Below, piece by piece: positions 27,788 to 36,737 of a stretch of 64,000 bases of DNA. The stretch is taken from the NCBI GenBank assembly GCA_019635275.1, contig JAHBZV010000002.1, positions 124,001-188,000 of the forward strand, written 5' to 3'. The notes under the pieces are model-generated. The model saw only the letters and a list, made by a program, of their open reading frames with translations, did not search any database and was not told the origin of the DNA. Source of the DNA: Burkholderiaceae bacterium (GTDB lineage Bacteria; Pseudomonadota; Gammaproteobacteria; Burkholderiales; Burkholderiaceae_E). The translations under genes and the position numbers were made by a program. Within the stretch, counting starts at the first letter, position 1. Every line of letters starts with the position of its first letter.

Positions 27788-28513
27788 ATGTCCGCCGCCG
27801 ACCTGATCCAAGCCGCCCGCGCGCTGTCGCGCGCCGTCTCGACCTTGCGCTTCGGCCCGCCGGTCGCCCATGTCTACAACCCGCTCGACTACGCCTGGGC
27901 TCCGCACGAGGCCTGGCTGCGCCGCTACGGCGAGGGGCGCAAGCGAGTCGTGTTCGTCGGCATGAATCCGGGCCCGTTCGGAATGATGCAGACCGGCGTG
28001 CCGTTCGGCGAAATCGCCGCCGTGCGCGACTGGATGGGGGTGCAGGGTCCGGTGCGGCGGCCGGCCGACGAGCACCCGAAGCGCCCGATCGAAGGCTTCG
28101 CGTGCCGGCGCTCCGAGGTGAGCGGCAAGCGCCTGTGGGGATGGGCGGCCGCGCGCTTCGGCTCCGCCCCGGCGTTCTTCGAGCGCTGTTTCGTGCTGAA
28201 CTACTGCCCGCTGGTGTTCCTGGAGGCGAGTGGCCGCAACTTCACGCCCGAGAAATTGCCGGCGGCCGAACTGCGGCCGCTGCAGGACGCCTGCGACGCG
28301 CACCTGCGCACGGCGATCGGCACGCTGCAGCCCGACTGGGCGATCGGCGTCGGCGGCTACGCGATGAAGCGGATCCAGGCGGCACTGGGTGTCGATGCCG
28401 GCGTCCGCATCGACCAGATCCTGCACCCCAGCCCGGCGAGCCCGGCAGCCAATCGCGGGTGGGCGCCGCAGGTCGACGACCGGCTGGAGCGGCTCGGCGT
28501 CTTCGCGAATTGA
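27788..28513 (+). CDS. SMUG1-type uracil-DNA glycosylase
   Basis: 241 residues from ATG 27788. The family motif GMNPGPFGM is at 58-66 and continues QTGVPFG, as in SMUG1; the second active-site motif is the histidine loop HPSPASPAAN near the C-terminus. It removes uracil and oxidised pyrimidines from DNA as the first step of base excision repair. It is isolated: a strong terminator lies just upstream and its stop codon overlaps the first LiuR operator. Bacterial SMUG1-like genes are less common than Ung. Confidence 0.9.
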   Translation: MSAADLIQAARALSRAVSTLRFGPPVAHVYNPLDYAWAPHEAWLRRYGEGRKRVVFVGMNPGPFGMMQTGVPFGEIAAVRDWMGVQGPVRRPADEHPKRPIEGFACRRSEVSGKRLWGWAAARFGSAPAFFERCFVLNYCPLVFLEASGRNFTPEKLPAAELRPLQDACDAHLRTAIGTLQPDWAIGVGGYAMKRIQAALGVDAGVRIDQILHPSPASPAANRGWAPQVDDRLERLGVFAN

Positions 28514-28525
28514 CGTTTACGTAAA
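28510..28525. promoter_or_regulatory. Candidate LiuR operator 1
   Basis: TTGACGTTTACGTAAA, containing the perfect palindrome TTTACGTAAA. It differs at one position from the site at 28942-28957. It lies 20 bp before the liuR start (and overlaps the glycosylase stop), suggesting autoregulation. The shape fits known LiuR/MerR-type sites of branched-chain catabolism. Confidence 0.7.
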
Positions 28526-28545
28526 CCGTGGTCGATGATGCGCGG

Positions 28546-28935
28546 ATGCCGACCTATACCATCAGCGAGCTGGCGCGCGAATTCGACGTCACCCCGCGCA
28601 CGATCCGCTTCTACGAAGACCAGGGGCTGCTCGCGCCGAAGCGCGCGGGCGCCGGCGGGCGCCAGCGCGTCTACTCGCAGCGCGACCGCACCCGGCTGAA
28701 GCTCACGCTTCGCGGCAAGCGGCTCGGGCTGTCGCTCTCCGAGGTCCGCGACCTGGTCGACATGTACGAGTCGCCCGCCGACACCGTGCCCCAGTTGACC
28801 CGCTTCCTGGCGGTGCTCGCCCGGCACCGCGAGACGCTGGCGCAGCAACTGACCGACCTTCAGGAGACGCTGGCCGAAATCGAGGCCCACGAGGCGCGGG
28901 CCCGGACGATGCTCGAGGCGCGCCGCTCCGGTTGA
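28546..28935 (+). CDS. liuR: LiuR-type MerR-family regulator of leucine/isovalerate catabolism
   Basis: 129 residues from ATG 28546 (MPTYTISELAREFDVTPRTIRFYEDQGLL); a GTG 18 bases upstream is less likely. N-terminal MerR helix-turn-helix, then a long C-terminal dimerisation coiled coil (about 85-125). The cysteines of metal-sensing MerR proteins are absent, as in LiuR. It stands directly before isovaleryl-CoA dehydrogenase genes and is flanked by two near-identical palindromes. It probably represses the liu genes until an acyl-CoA intermediate accumulates. Confidence 0.88.
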   Translation: MPTYTISELAREFDVTPRTIRFYEDQGLLAPKRAGAGGRQRVYSQRDRTRLKLTLRGKRLGLSLSEVRDLVDMYESPADTVPQLTRFLAVLARHRETLAQQLTDLQETLAEIEAHEARARTMLEARRSG

Positions 28936-28941
28936 TTGACG

Positions 28942-28957
28942 TTGACGTTAACGTAAA
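28942..28957. promoter_or_regulatory. Candidate LiuR operator 2
   Basis: TTGACGTTAACGTAAA, an almost perfect palindrome centred on TTAA and one base different from site 1. It lies in the 67 bp between liuR and the thioesterase gene, so it would control the thioesterase-liuA-aceK unit. Confidence 0.72.
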
Positions 28958-29002
28958 GTAACGTCTGTCCTGCCCCGATCCCGCCGCCCAACGGAGTCGC
29001 CC

Positions 29003-29470
29003 ATGCCACCGTCCGCCCCCGCCCTGACGACCGAGCCGGGCTTCGAGCAGCGCGTGCGCGACAGCTTCGGGCGCCAGCCCGCGATGACGCTGATCGGCGC
29101 ACGAGTCGTGCGCGTCGTCCCCGGCGAGGTCGAGGTCGTGCTGCCGTACCGGCGCGAGATCACGCAGCAGCACGGCTTCGTGCACGCCGGGATGATCGGC
29201 GCGGCGCTCGACTCCGCCTGCGGCTACGCGGCGCTGACCGTGATGCCGGCGGGTACCGGTATCCTGACGATCGAATACAAGCTGAACTGCCTGGCGCCCG
29301 GCGTGGGCGAGCGCATCCGCCTGGTCGGGCGCGTGCGCAAGCCGGGCCGCACGATCCTGCTCGTGGAGGGCGAGGCGCTTGCGGTCACCGCCGACGGGGC
29401 CGAGAAACTGGTCGCGACGATGACCGCGACCGAGATGACGATCCGCGGGCGCGACGGCGTCGTCGATTGA
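29003..29470 (+). CDS. PaaI-family hotdog thioesterase
   Basis: 155 residues, single hotdog domain. [21 protein letters not shown] carries the HGxxH/G-type active-site region of PaaI proteins and the strand [17 protein letters not shown] is typical. It probably hydrolyses acyl-CoA esters, relieving CoA trapping during branched-chain acid breakdown. It is the first gene after the second LiuR operator and 40 bp before liuA. Confidence 0.85.
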   Translation: MPPSAPALTTEPGFEQRVRDSFGRQPAMTLIGARVVRVVPGEVEVVLPYRREITQQHGFVHAGMIGAALDSACGYAALTVMPAGTGILTIEYKLNCLAPGVGERIRLVGRVRKPGRTILLVEGEALAVTADGAEKLVATMTATEMTIRGRDGVVD

Positions 29471-29510
29471 GCAGCAACGCAACGAAGGACACAAGCAGGA
29501 GAGCCTCGCG

Positions 29511-30698
29511 ATGGTGACGATCCCCGGTCTTCAGTTCGACCTCGGCGACGACGTGGCGATGCTGCGCGACTCGCTGCAGCAGTTCACCGCGAAAGAGATC
29601 GCGCCGCGCGCCAACGAGATCGACCGCAACGACCAGTTCCCGATGGACCTGTGGCGCAAGTTCGGCGACCTCGGCGTCCTCGGCATGACCGTCTCCGAGG
29701 AGTACGGCGGCACGAACATGGGCTACCTGGCGCACGTCGTCGCGATGGAGGAGATCTCGCGCGGTTCGGCGTCGGTCGGCCTGTCGTACGGCGCGCACTC
29801 GAACCTGTGCGTGAACCAGATCCACCGCAACGGCACCGCGGAGCAGAAGCGCAAGTACCTGCCGAAGCTGGTGTCGGGCGAGTGGGTCGGCGCGCTGGCG
29901 ATGTCGGAACCGAACGCGGGCTCGGACGTCGTCTCGATGAAGCTGCGCGCCGAGTTCCGCGGCGACCGATGGATCCTGAACGGCACCAAGATGTGGATCA
30001 CCAACGGCCCCGACGCCGACGTGCTGGTGGTCTACGCGAAGAACGACGTCGAGGCCGGGCCCCGCGGCATGACCGCATTCCTGATCGAGAAGGGCTTCAA
30101 GGGGTTCTCGATCGCGCAGAAGCTCGACAAGCTCGGCATGCGCGGCAGCCACACCGGCGAGCTGGTGTTCCAGGACTGCGAAGTGCCCGCGGAGAACGTG
30201 CTGGGCGGCCTCGGCCGAGGCGTCAACGTGCTGATGAGCGGCCTGGACTTCGAACGCGCAGTGCTCTCCGGCGGGCCGCTGGGCATCATGGCCGCGTGCA
30301 TGGACGTGGTGATCCCCTACGTGCACGAGCGCAAGCAGTTCGGCCAGCCGATCGGCGAGTTCCAGCTGATGCAGGGCAAGCTCGCCGACATGTACTCGAC
30401 GATGATGGCCACGCGCGCCTACGTCTACGAGGTCGGCCGGCAGTGCGACCGCTCGCGCGCCGGGCTGGTCGACGTGCGCAGCCTGCGCAAGGACGCCGCC
30501 GGAGCGATCCTGTTCTCGGCCGAGAAGGCCACCTGGATGGCCGGCGAGGCGATCCAGTGCCTGGGCGGCAACGGCTACATCAACGACTCGCCGACCGGGC
30601 GGTTGTGGCGCGATGCGAAGCTCTACGAGATCGGGGCCGGCACGTCGGAGATCCGCCGGATGCTGATCGGCCGCGAGCTGTTCGCCGAGACGAAGTAG
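29511..30698 (+). CDS. liuA: Isovaleryl-CoA dehydrogenase
   Basis: 395 residues, the usual length. FAD/substrate motifs [15 protein letters not shown] and [17 protein letters not shown] are present. The catalytic base E249 lies in [15 protein letters not shown], the helix position that distinguishes isovaleryl-CoA dehydrogenase from most acyl-CoA dehydrogenases. It oxidises isovaleryl-CoA to 3-methylcrotonyl-CoA, passing electrons to ETF. The carboxylase for the product is encoded at 38494-42985. Aspecific AGGAG-like sequence precedes the ATG. Confidence 0.95.
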   Translation: MVTIPGLQFDLGDDVAMLRDSLQQFTAKEIAPRANEIDRNDQFPMDLWRKFGDLGVLGMTVSEEYGGTNMGYLAHVVAMEEISRGSASVGLSYGAHSNLCVNQIHRNGTAEQKRKYLPKLVSGEWVGALAMSEPNAGSDVVSMKLRAEFRGDRWILNGTKMWITNGPDADVLVVYAKNDVEAGPRGMTAFLIEKGFKGFSIAQKLDKLGMRGSHTGELVFQDCEVPAENVLGGLGRGVNVLMSGLDFERAVLSGGPLGIMAACMDVVIPYVHERKQFGQPIGEFQLMQGKLADMYSTMMATRAYVYEVGRQCDRSRAGLVDVRSLRKDAAGAILFSAEKATWMAGEAIQCLGGNGYINDSPTGRLWRDAKLYEIGAGTSEIRRMLIGRELFAETK

Positions 30699-30717
30699 CC
30701 GCCGCCCGCGCACGCCG

Positions 30718-32541
30718 ATGCCGCAGACCCGATCGAGCCCCGCCGAGGACCCGCGCGCGGACCGCAGCGCGCCCGACCGCAGCGCCGACCGCCCCGCCGC
30801 GGTCGCGCAGGCGATCCTCGCCGGCTTCGACCGCCACTTCGGGCTGACGCGCTACATCGCGCAGCAGGCCAAGTCGCGCTACGAGCGCGGCGACTGGCAC
30901 GGCATCCGCCGGCTCGCGCGCGACCGCATCGCGTTCTACGACCAGCGCGTGCACGAAGCGGTCGAGCGGCTGGAGTCGGAGTTCGCGCTCGGACAGCGCG
31001 GCCAGCGGATGGCCGACGACTGGCTGTGGCCGCGCGTCAAGCGCAACTACGTGGCGCTGCTGGCCGACCACCGCCAGCCGGAGCTCGCCGAGACCTTCTT
31101 CAACTCGGTGTGCTGCAACATCCTGCACCGCAGTTACTTCCACAACGGCTTCATCTTCGTGCGCCCCGGGGTCTCGACCGAGTACCTCGACGCCGACCGG
31201 CCGAGCTGGCGCGTCTACTACCCGCTCACCGTCGGCTGGCGGCCGGCGCTGCGGCAGATGATCATCGACTTCGGGCTGGCCTGCCCGTTCGTCGACATCG
31301 AGCGCGACCTGTCGCTGGTACAGGCCGCCGCGCGCGAACACTTCCCGCCGGGCTTCGTCTACGCGGCCGACTGCCAGCTTCAAGTGCTGCGCACGCTGTT
31401 CTTCCGCAACAAGGGCGCCTACCTGATCGGCCGCTTCGTCAACGACGGCGAGCTGCTGCCGTTCGCGGTGCCGATCCTGCGCGACTCGCAAGGGCGCCTG
31501 TACCTCGACACGGTGCTGTTCGGCAGCGAGCGGATCGAGGCGCTGTTCAATTTCGCACGCGCCTACTTCATGGTCGACATGGACGTGCCGTCGGCCTACG
31601 TGCGCTTCCTGAAGACGCTGATGCCCACCAAGCCGGAATCCGAGCTGTACACGATGCTCGGCTTCCACAAGCAGGGCAAGACGCTGTTCTACCGCGACCT
31701 GCTGCAGCACCTGAAGTACTCGCACGACCACTTCATCGTGGCCCCGGGCATCAAGGGCCTGGTGATGCTGGTGTTCACGCTGCCGTCGTTCCCGTACGTG
31801 TTCAAGCTCATCAAGGACAAGCGCGGCAAGGAGATCTCGCGCGAGTTCATCCAGTCGCAGTACCAGCTGGTCAAGTTCCACGATCGCGCCGGGCGAATGG
31901 CCGACACCTGGGAGTACTCCGGCGTGCCGTTCCCGAAGGACCGCGTCGACCCGGGCCTGGTCGCCGAGCTCAAGGAGTTCGCGCCTTCGCAGATCGAGGA
32001 GGAAGGCGACTCGATCGTCATCCGCCACCTGTACATCGAGCGCCGGATGGTGCCGCTGAACATCTACCTCGAGCAGGCCGACGACGCCGACCGCGAGCAC
32101 GCGATCGTCGAGTACGGCGACGCGATCAAGCAGATGGTCGCCGCGAACATGTTCCCCGGCGACATGCTGTGGAAGAACTTCGGCATGACGCGCCAGGGGC
32201 GGGTCGTGTTCTACGACTACGACGAAGTCGCCTACATCACCGACTGCAACTTCCGCCGCATTCCGCCGCCGCGCACGCCCGAAGACGAGATGTCCGCCGA
32301 GCCGTGGTATTCGGTCGGCCCGCACGACGTGTTCCCCGAGGAGTTCGGCACCTTCCTGCTCGGCAATCCGCGCGTGCGCGAACTGTTCATGAAGCACCAC
32401 GCCGACCTGCTCGACGCAGGCTATTGGCAGGAACGTCAGCGCCGGATCCGCGAGGGCGTGCTCGACGACGTGTTCCCGTATCCCGAAACGCTGCGCTTCC
32501 GCAACCGGCTGCCGGCGCAGCCGTCGGCGCAGGCCGCATGA
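30718..32541 (+). CDS. aceK: Isocitrate dehydrogenase kinase/phosphatase
   Basis: 607 residues, slightly longer than enterobacterial AceK because of a charged N-terminal extension (about 1-26). Conserved AceK regions include SVCCNILHRSYFHNGFIFVRP (split), FKLIKDKRGKEISRE and the catalytic DYDEVAYITDCNFR. It phosphorylates and dephosphorylates isocitrate dehydrogenase, directing isocitrate into the glyoxylate shunt when acetyl-CoA is the carbon source. It starts 19 bp after liuA, so leucine catabolism and shunt control appear coexpressed. aceA and aceB are not in view. Confidence 0.95.
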   Translation: MPQTRSSPAEDPRADRSAPDRSADRPAAVAQAILAGFDRHFGLTRYIAQQAKSRYERGDWHGIRRLARDRIAFYDQRVHEAVERLESEFALGQRGQRMADDWLWPRVKRNYVALLADHRQPELAETFFNSVCCNILHRSYFHNGFIFVRPGVSTEYLDADRPSWRVYYPLTVGWRPALRQMIIDFGLACPFVDIERDLSLVQAAAREHFPPGFVYAADCQLQVLRTLFFRNKGAYLIGRFVNDGELLPFAVPILRDSQGRLYLDTVLFGSERIEALFNFARAYFMVDMDVPSAYVRFLKTLMPTKPESELYTMLGFHKQGKTLFYRDLLQHLKYSHDHFIVAPGIKGLVMLVFTLPSFPYVFKLIKDKRGKEISREFIQSQYQLVKFHDRAGRMADTWEYSGVPFPKDRVDPGLVAELKEFAPSQIEEEGDSIVIRHLYIERRMVPLNIYLEQADDADREHAIVEYGDAIKQMVAANMFPGDMLWKNFGMTRQGRVVFYDYDEVAYITDCNFRRIPPPRTPEDEMSAEPWYSVGPHDVFPEEFGTFLLGNPRVRELFMKHHADLLDAGYWQERQRRIREGVLDDVFPYPETLRFRNRLPAQPSAQAA

Positions 32542-32623
32542 TTGCCCCTCGTCATCGACAAGCCGGGGCGGATATCGCATCCTTGCAGTGCCAGCTTTCC
32601 CGATCATTCCGCAGGAGGATTCC

Positions 32624-33820
32624 ATGAGCGATCCCGTCGTCATCGTTTCAGCAGCCCGCACGCCGATCGGCGCCATGATGGGCGAGCTCTCCGGCCTCGC
32701 CGGCCAGCAACTCGGCTCGATCGCGATCCGCGCCGCGGTCGAGCGTGCCGGCCTGAAGCCCGAGCAGGTGCAGGAAGTCATCATGGGTTGCGTGCTGCCC
32801 GCCGGCCAGGGCCAGGCCCCGGCGCGCCAGGCGACGCTAGGCGCCGGCTTGCCGCGCTCCACCGGCGCCACCACGATCAACAAGGTTTGCGGCTCGGGCA
32901 TGAAGGCCGCGATGTTCGCGCACGACCTGCTGGTCGCGGGCAGCCAGGACATCGTCGTCGCCGGCGGCATGGAGAGCATGAGCAACGCGCCGTACCTGAT
33001 GCTCAAGGGCCGCGGCGGCTACCGCTACGGCCACGCGACCGTCTACGACCACATGGCGCTCGACGGCCTCGAGGACGCCTACGAGAAGACCCCGAACGGC
33101 GGCGGCAAGTCGATGGGCCAGTTCGCCGAGGACTGCGCCGCCAAGTACACGTTCACCCGCGAGCAGCAGGACGCCTACGCGATCGAGTCGACGCGGCGCG
33201 CGCTCGCCGCGAACAACGACGGCAGCTTCAAGTGGGAGATCGCGCCGGTCACGGTGGCGGGTCGCAAGGGCGACGTGGTGATCGACAAGGACGAGTCGCC
33301 CTTCAAGGCCAACGTCGAGAAGATCCCGACGCTCAAGCCGGCGTTCCGCAAGGACGGCACGGTCACCGCGGCCACCTCGTCGTCGATCTCCGACGGCGCG
33401 GCCGCGCTGGTGCTCATGCGCGCCTCGACCGCCGAGCGCCTGGGCTGCAAGCCGCTGGCGCGACTCGTCGGCCACGCGACGCACTCGCAGGAGCCGCAGT
33501 GGTTCACCACGGCCCCGGTCGGCGCAATCGCCAAGCTCTACGAGAAGACCGGCTGGAACACCAGGGGCGTCGACCTGTTCGAGATCAACGAGGCGTTCGC
33601 GGTGGTCGCGATGGCGGCCATGAAGGAGCACGGGCTGTCGCACGACCGGGTCAACGTCCACGGCGGGGCGGTCGCGCTAGGCCACCCGATCGGCGCCTCC
33701 GGGGCGCGGCTGATCGTCACGCTGATCGGCGCGCTGCGCAAGAGCGGCGGCAAGAAGGGCATCGCGTCGCTGTGCATCGGCGGCGGCGAGGCGACGGCGG
33801 TCGCGATCGAACTGCTCTGA
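32624..33820 (+). CDS. Acetyl-CoA C-acetyltransferase (thiolase)
   Basis: 398 residues from ATG 32624 with AGGAGG 5 bases before it; an upstream in-frame start is rejected. The catalytic residues are C89 (NKVCGSGMK), H354 (ALGHPIGASGAR) and C384 (SLCIGGGEA). It condenses or cleaves acetoacetyl-CoA. In this cluster it would finish leucine breakdown after HMG-CoA lyase releases acetoacetate and a CoA-transferase (not in view) activates it. Confidence 0.95.
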   Translation: MSDPVVIVSAARTPIGAMMGELSGLAGQQLGSIAIRAAVERAGLKPEQVQEVIMGCVLPAGQGQAPARQATLGAGLPRSTGATTINKVCGSGMKAAMFAHDLLVAGSQDIVVAGGMESMSNAPYLMLKGRGGYRYGHATVYDHMALDGLEDAYEKTPNGGGKSMGQFAEDCAAKYTFTREQQDAYAIESTRRALAANNDGSFKWEIAPVTVAGRKGDVVIDKDESPFKANVEKIPTLKPAFRKDGTVTAATSSSISDGAAALVLMRASTAERLGCKPLARLVGHATHSQEPQWFTTAPVGAIAKLYEKTGWNTRGVDLFEINEAFAVVAMAAMKEHGLSHDRVNVHGGAVALGHPIGASGARLIVTLIGALRKSGGKKGIASLCIGGGEATAVAIELL

Positions 33821-33822
33821 CG

Positions 33823-34500
33823 ATGCCGACCGCGCTGGTCCTCGGGGCTTCGCGCGGCCTCGGCCTGGAGTTCGCGAGGCAGTACCTGGCCGAAGGGTGG
33901 ACGGTCTACGCCACCCATCGCTCGGAGCCCGATCGCGTGCGGCTGCGCGACCTCGGCGCGCACACGCTCAAGCTCGACGTGCTCGACGCCGACGACCTCG
34001 CGGGGCTCGCGTGGCAGCTCGAGAGCGAACGGCTCGACGTGGTGGTGATCAACGCCGGCGTCTACGGGCCGCGCAGCAGCCACCTGCAGCAGCCGCCCGC
34101 CACCGAGGACTTCGACCTGGTGATGCGCACCAACGTGCTGGCGCCGATGCGCCTCGTGCCGCGGCTCGCACCGATGCTCGGGCCGGCGCGCGGCACCCTT
34201 GCGTTCGTCTCGAGCCGGATGGGATCGATCTCGGCGGCGGGCGCGAGCCACGGCATGCTCTACCGCGTCTCGAAGGCCGCCGAGAACATGGTGGCGAAGC
34301 TCGCGCACGTCGAGTTGAGCCCGCTCGGCGTGCGGGTGCTGGCGCTGCACCCCGGCTGGGTCCGCACCGACATGGGCGGACCGAACGCCGAGGTCGACGT
34401 CCCGGCCAGCATCGCCGGCATGCGGCGCGTGATCGCCGATGCCACGGCGTATCCGGCCGGCGGGTTCTACGACTACCGCGGACAGTCGCTGGCATGGTGA
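33823..34500 (+). CDS. SDR-family oxidoreductase, sniffer/CsgA-like
   Basis: 225 residues. The cofactor motif is GASRGLG (8-14), the NAG motif is VINAGVYG, catalytic serine is in FVSSRMGS and Y-x3-K is YRVSK. Short length and the LHPGWVRTDMGG tail match the C-factor/sniffer type of short-chain dehydrogenase. It starts 2 bp after the thiolase gene. The substrate is unknown. Confidence 0.85.
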   Translation: MPTALVLGASRGLGLEFARQYLAEGWTVYATHRSEPDRVRLRDLGAHTLKLDVLDADDLAGLAWQLESERLDVVVINAGVYGPRSSHLQQPPATEDFDLVMRTNVLAPMRLVPRLAPMLGPARGTLAFVSSRMGSISAAGASHGMLYRVSKAAENMVAKLAHVELSPLGVRVLALHPGWVRTDMGGPNAEVDVPASIAGMRRVIADATAYPAGGFYDYRGQSLAW

Positions 34501-34510
34501 GGCCGACGAG

Positions 34511-34891
34511 ATGACGCGGCGCCGGATCTCGTCGGGTTCGTCGTTCGAGGCGCTCGCCGGCTACTCGCGCGCGATCGTCGACGGCGATACCGTGCACGTG
34601 TCCGGGACGACCGGCTTCGACTACGCGTCGATGACCATCGCCGACGATCCGGTCGAGCAGACCCACCAGTGCTTCCGCAACATTGCGCAGGCGCTCGGCG
34701 AGGCCGGCGCGAGCCTCGACGACGTGGTGCGGGTGCGCTACCTGCTCGTCGACCCCGCGCTGTTCGAGCGGCTCGCGCCGGTATTCGGCGAGTACCTCCG
34801 CGCCGCGCGCCCGGCGGCGACCGCGATGATCGTCGGCCTCGTCGATCCGCGCATGAAGATCGAGATCGAGGTGACGGCGAAACTGCGGTGA
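34511..34891 (+). CDS. RidA-family protein
   Basis: 126 residues from ATG 34511. The YjgF/YER057c/UK114 fold is indicated by SGTTGFDY and the C-terminal RPAATAMIVGLVDPRMKIEIEVTAK, which includes the conserved arginine used for carboxylate binding. RidA proteins hydrolyse reactive enamine/imine intermediates; this divergent subgroup may have another ligand. It lies 10 bp after the SDR gene and 4 bp before the acyl-CoA dehydrogenase gene. Confidence 0.85.
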   Translation: MTRRRISSGSSFEALAGYSRAIVDGDTVHVSGTTGFDYASMTIADDPVEQTHQCFRNIAQALGEAGASLDDVVRVRYLLVDPALFERLAPVFGEYLRAARPAATAMIVGLVDPRMKIEIEVTAKLR

Positions 34892-34895
34892 GGCC

Positions 34896-36038
34896 ATGCT
34901 GCTGACCGAAGAACAGGCGATGACGCGCGACGCGGTGCGCGCGTTCGTCCAGAAGGAGATCGCGCCGCACGCGGCGCGCTGGGACCGCGAGTCGACCTTC
35001 CCCGCCGAGGCGCTGCGCGGCCTGGCCGCGCTCGGCTGCTACGGTATCGCGGTGCCCGAGCGCTGGGGCGGAGCCGGCCTCGACTACGCGTCGCTCGCGC
35101 TCGTGATCGAGGAGATCGCCGCCGGCGACGGGGCGACCTCGACGATCGTCTCGGTCAACAACTGCCCGGTGTGCTCGATCCTGCTGGCCTGGGGCAACGA
35201 CGCGCAGAAAGACCAGTGGCTGCGGCCGCTGGCGTCCGGCCGGATGCTCGGCGCGTTCTGCCTGACCGAGCCGCAGGTGGGCTCCGAGGCGTCCGGGCTG
35301 CGCACGACTGCGGTTCGCGACGGCGCCGACTGGGTGCTCGACGGCGTCAAGCAGTTCATTACCTCGGGCAAGCACGGCGACGTGGCGATCGTGATGGCGG
35401 TCACCGACCGCGGCGCGGGCAAGCGCGGCATCTCGGCGTTCCTGGTGCCCACCTCCACGCCGGGCTACGTCGTCGCGAGGCTCGAGGAGAAGACCGGCCA
35501 GCACGCCTCCGACACCGCGCAGGTCGTGTTCGAGAACTGCCGCGTGCCCGCGGCGAACCTGATCGGCGAGGAGGGCCAGGGCTACCGCATCGCGCTGTCC
35601 GGGCTCGAGGGCGGGCGCATCGGCATCGCGTCGCAGTCGGTGGGCATGGCGCGCGCGGCCTTCGAGGCGGCGCTCGCCTATGCGAAGGAGCGCGTCGCCT
35701 TCGGCCAGCCGATCTTCGAGCACCAGGCGGTCAGCTTCCGGCTCGCCGACATGGCCACCCGCATCGAGGCGGCGCGACAGCTGATCCGGCACGCCGCGGC
35801 GCTGAAGGACGCCGGCCGACCGTGCCTCAAGGAGGCGGCCATGGCCAAGCTGTTCGCCTCCGAGATGGCCGAGCGCGTCTGCTCCGACGCCATCCAGATC
35901 CACGGCGGCTATGGCTACGTCGCCGACTACCCGGTCGAGCGGATCTGGCGCGACGTTCGCGTGTGCCAGATCTACGAGGGCACCAGCGACATCCAGCGCA
36001 TCCTGATCGGGCGCGCGCTGGCCGCAGGCCCGGGCTGA
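34896..36038 (+). CDS. Acyl-CoA dehydrogenase
   Basis: 380 residues. FAD-binding LTEPQVGSEASGLRT and the C-terminal QIYEGTSDIQRILIG place the catalytic base at E361, the position of short/medium-chain and 2-methyl-branched acyl-CoA dehydrogenases, unlike liuA. It may oxidise isobutyryl-CoA, 2-methylbutyryl-CoA or straight short acyl-CoAs; the choice cannot be made from sequence. It is part of the liuA downstream unit. Confidence 0.92.
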   Translation: MLLTEEQAMTRDAVRAFVQKEIAPHAARWDRESTFPAEALRGLAALGCYGIAVPERWGGAGLDYASLALVIEEIAAGDGATSTIVSVNNCPVCSILLAWGNDAQKDQWLRPLASGRMLGAFCLTEPQVGSEASGLRTTAVRDGADWVLDGVKQFITSGKHGDVAIVMAVTDRGAGKRGISAFLVPTSTPGYVVARLEEKTGQHASDTAQVVFENCRVPAANLIGEEGQGYRIALSGLEGGRIGIASQSVGMARAAFEAALAYAKERVAFGQPIFEHQAVSFRLADMATRIEAARQLIRHAAALKDAGRPCLKEAAMAKLFASEMAERVCSDAIQIHGGYGYVADYPVERIWRDVRVCQIYEGTSDIQRILIGRALAAGPG

Positions 36039-36076
36039 GCAGCCACTGCCCACGCGAGACACCGGAGACACCGTCG

Positions 36077-36712
36077 ATGGCCGACTTCACGCTGTACTGC
36101 TTCGCCCAATCGGGCAACGCCTACAAGGCCGCGCTGATGCTGAACCTGTGCGGCGCCGACTGGGCGCCGCGCTTCGTCGACTTCTTCAACGGCGAGACCC
36201 GCACCCCCGCCTACCGGGCGATCAACGTCATGGGCGAAGTGCCGGTCCTCGAGCACGACGGGCGGCGCCTGTCGCAGTCCGGGGTCATCCTCGACTATCT
36301 CGCTTCGCGGCTCGGGCGCTTCGGCTGGCGCGACGACGACGAGCGGCGCGAGATCCTGCGCTGGATCCTGTTCGACAACCACAAGCTCACCAGCTACATC
36401 GCCACGCTGCGCTTCATGCTGCAGTTCGCGCGCACCGGCGAGACGCCGGTCACCGAGTGGCTGCGCGGCCGCGCAAACTCCGCGCTGAAGGTGCTCGACC
36501 AGCAACTGTCCGACGGTCGCCGATTCGCCGTCGGCGACGCTCCGACGATTGCCGACCTGTCGATGTGCGGCTACCTGTACTGGTTCGACGAGTTCGGCAT
36601 CGACCCCACCGCGTTCCCGTCGGTCGGCGCGTGGCTGCAGCGCATCCGTGCGCTGCCCGGCTGGGTCCACCCGTACGAGCTGATGCCCGGCCACCCGCTG
36701 CCCGGCCGCTGA
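36077..36712 (+). CDS. Glutathione S-transferase family protein
   Basis: 211 residues. N-terminal thioredoxin-like domain (TLYCFAQSGNAYKAALML, then GEVPVLEHDGRRLSQSGVILDYL with the conserved cis-Pro and Ser for glutathione) and an all-helical C-terminal domain with GDAPTIADLSMCGYL. It probably conjugates or reduces electrophiles such as enoyl metabolites. It starts 38 bp after the acyl-CoA dehydrogenase gene and converges with the DUF2279 gene 25 bp away. Confidence 0.9.
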   Translation: MADFTLYCFAQSGNAYKAALMLNLCGADWAPRFVDFFNGETRTPAYRAINVMGEVPVLEHDGRRLSQSGVILDYLASRLGRFGWRDDDERREILRWILFDNHKLTSYIATLRFMLQFARTGETPVTEWLRGRANSALKVLDQQLSDGRRFAVGDAPTIADLSMCGYLYWFDEFGIDPTAFPSVGAWLQRIRALPGWVHPYELMPGHPLPGR

Positions 36713-36737
36713 GCGGCGTCTGCCCGGCTGCGCCGGG

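Noticed and set aside
28528-28545. GTG start for liuR
   Set aside because: The ATG at 28546 gives the usual MerR start, and the GTG lies within 3 bases of the operator.
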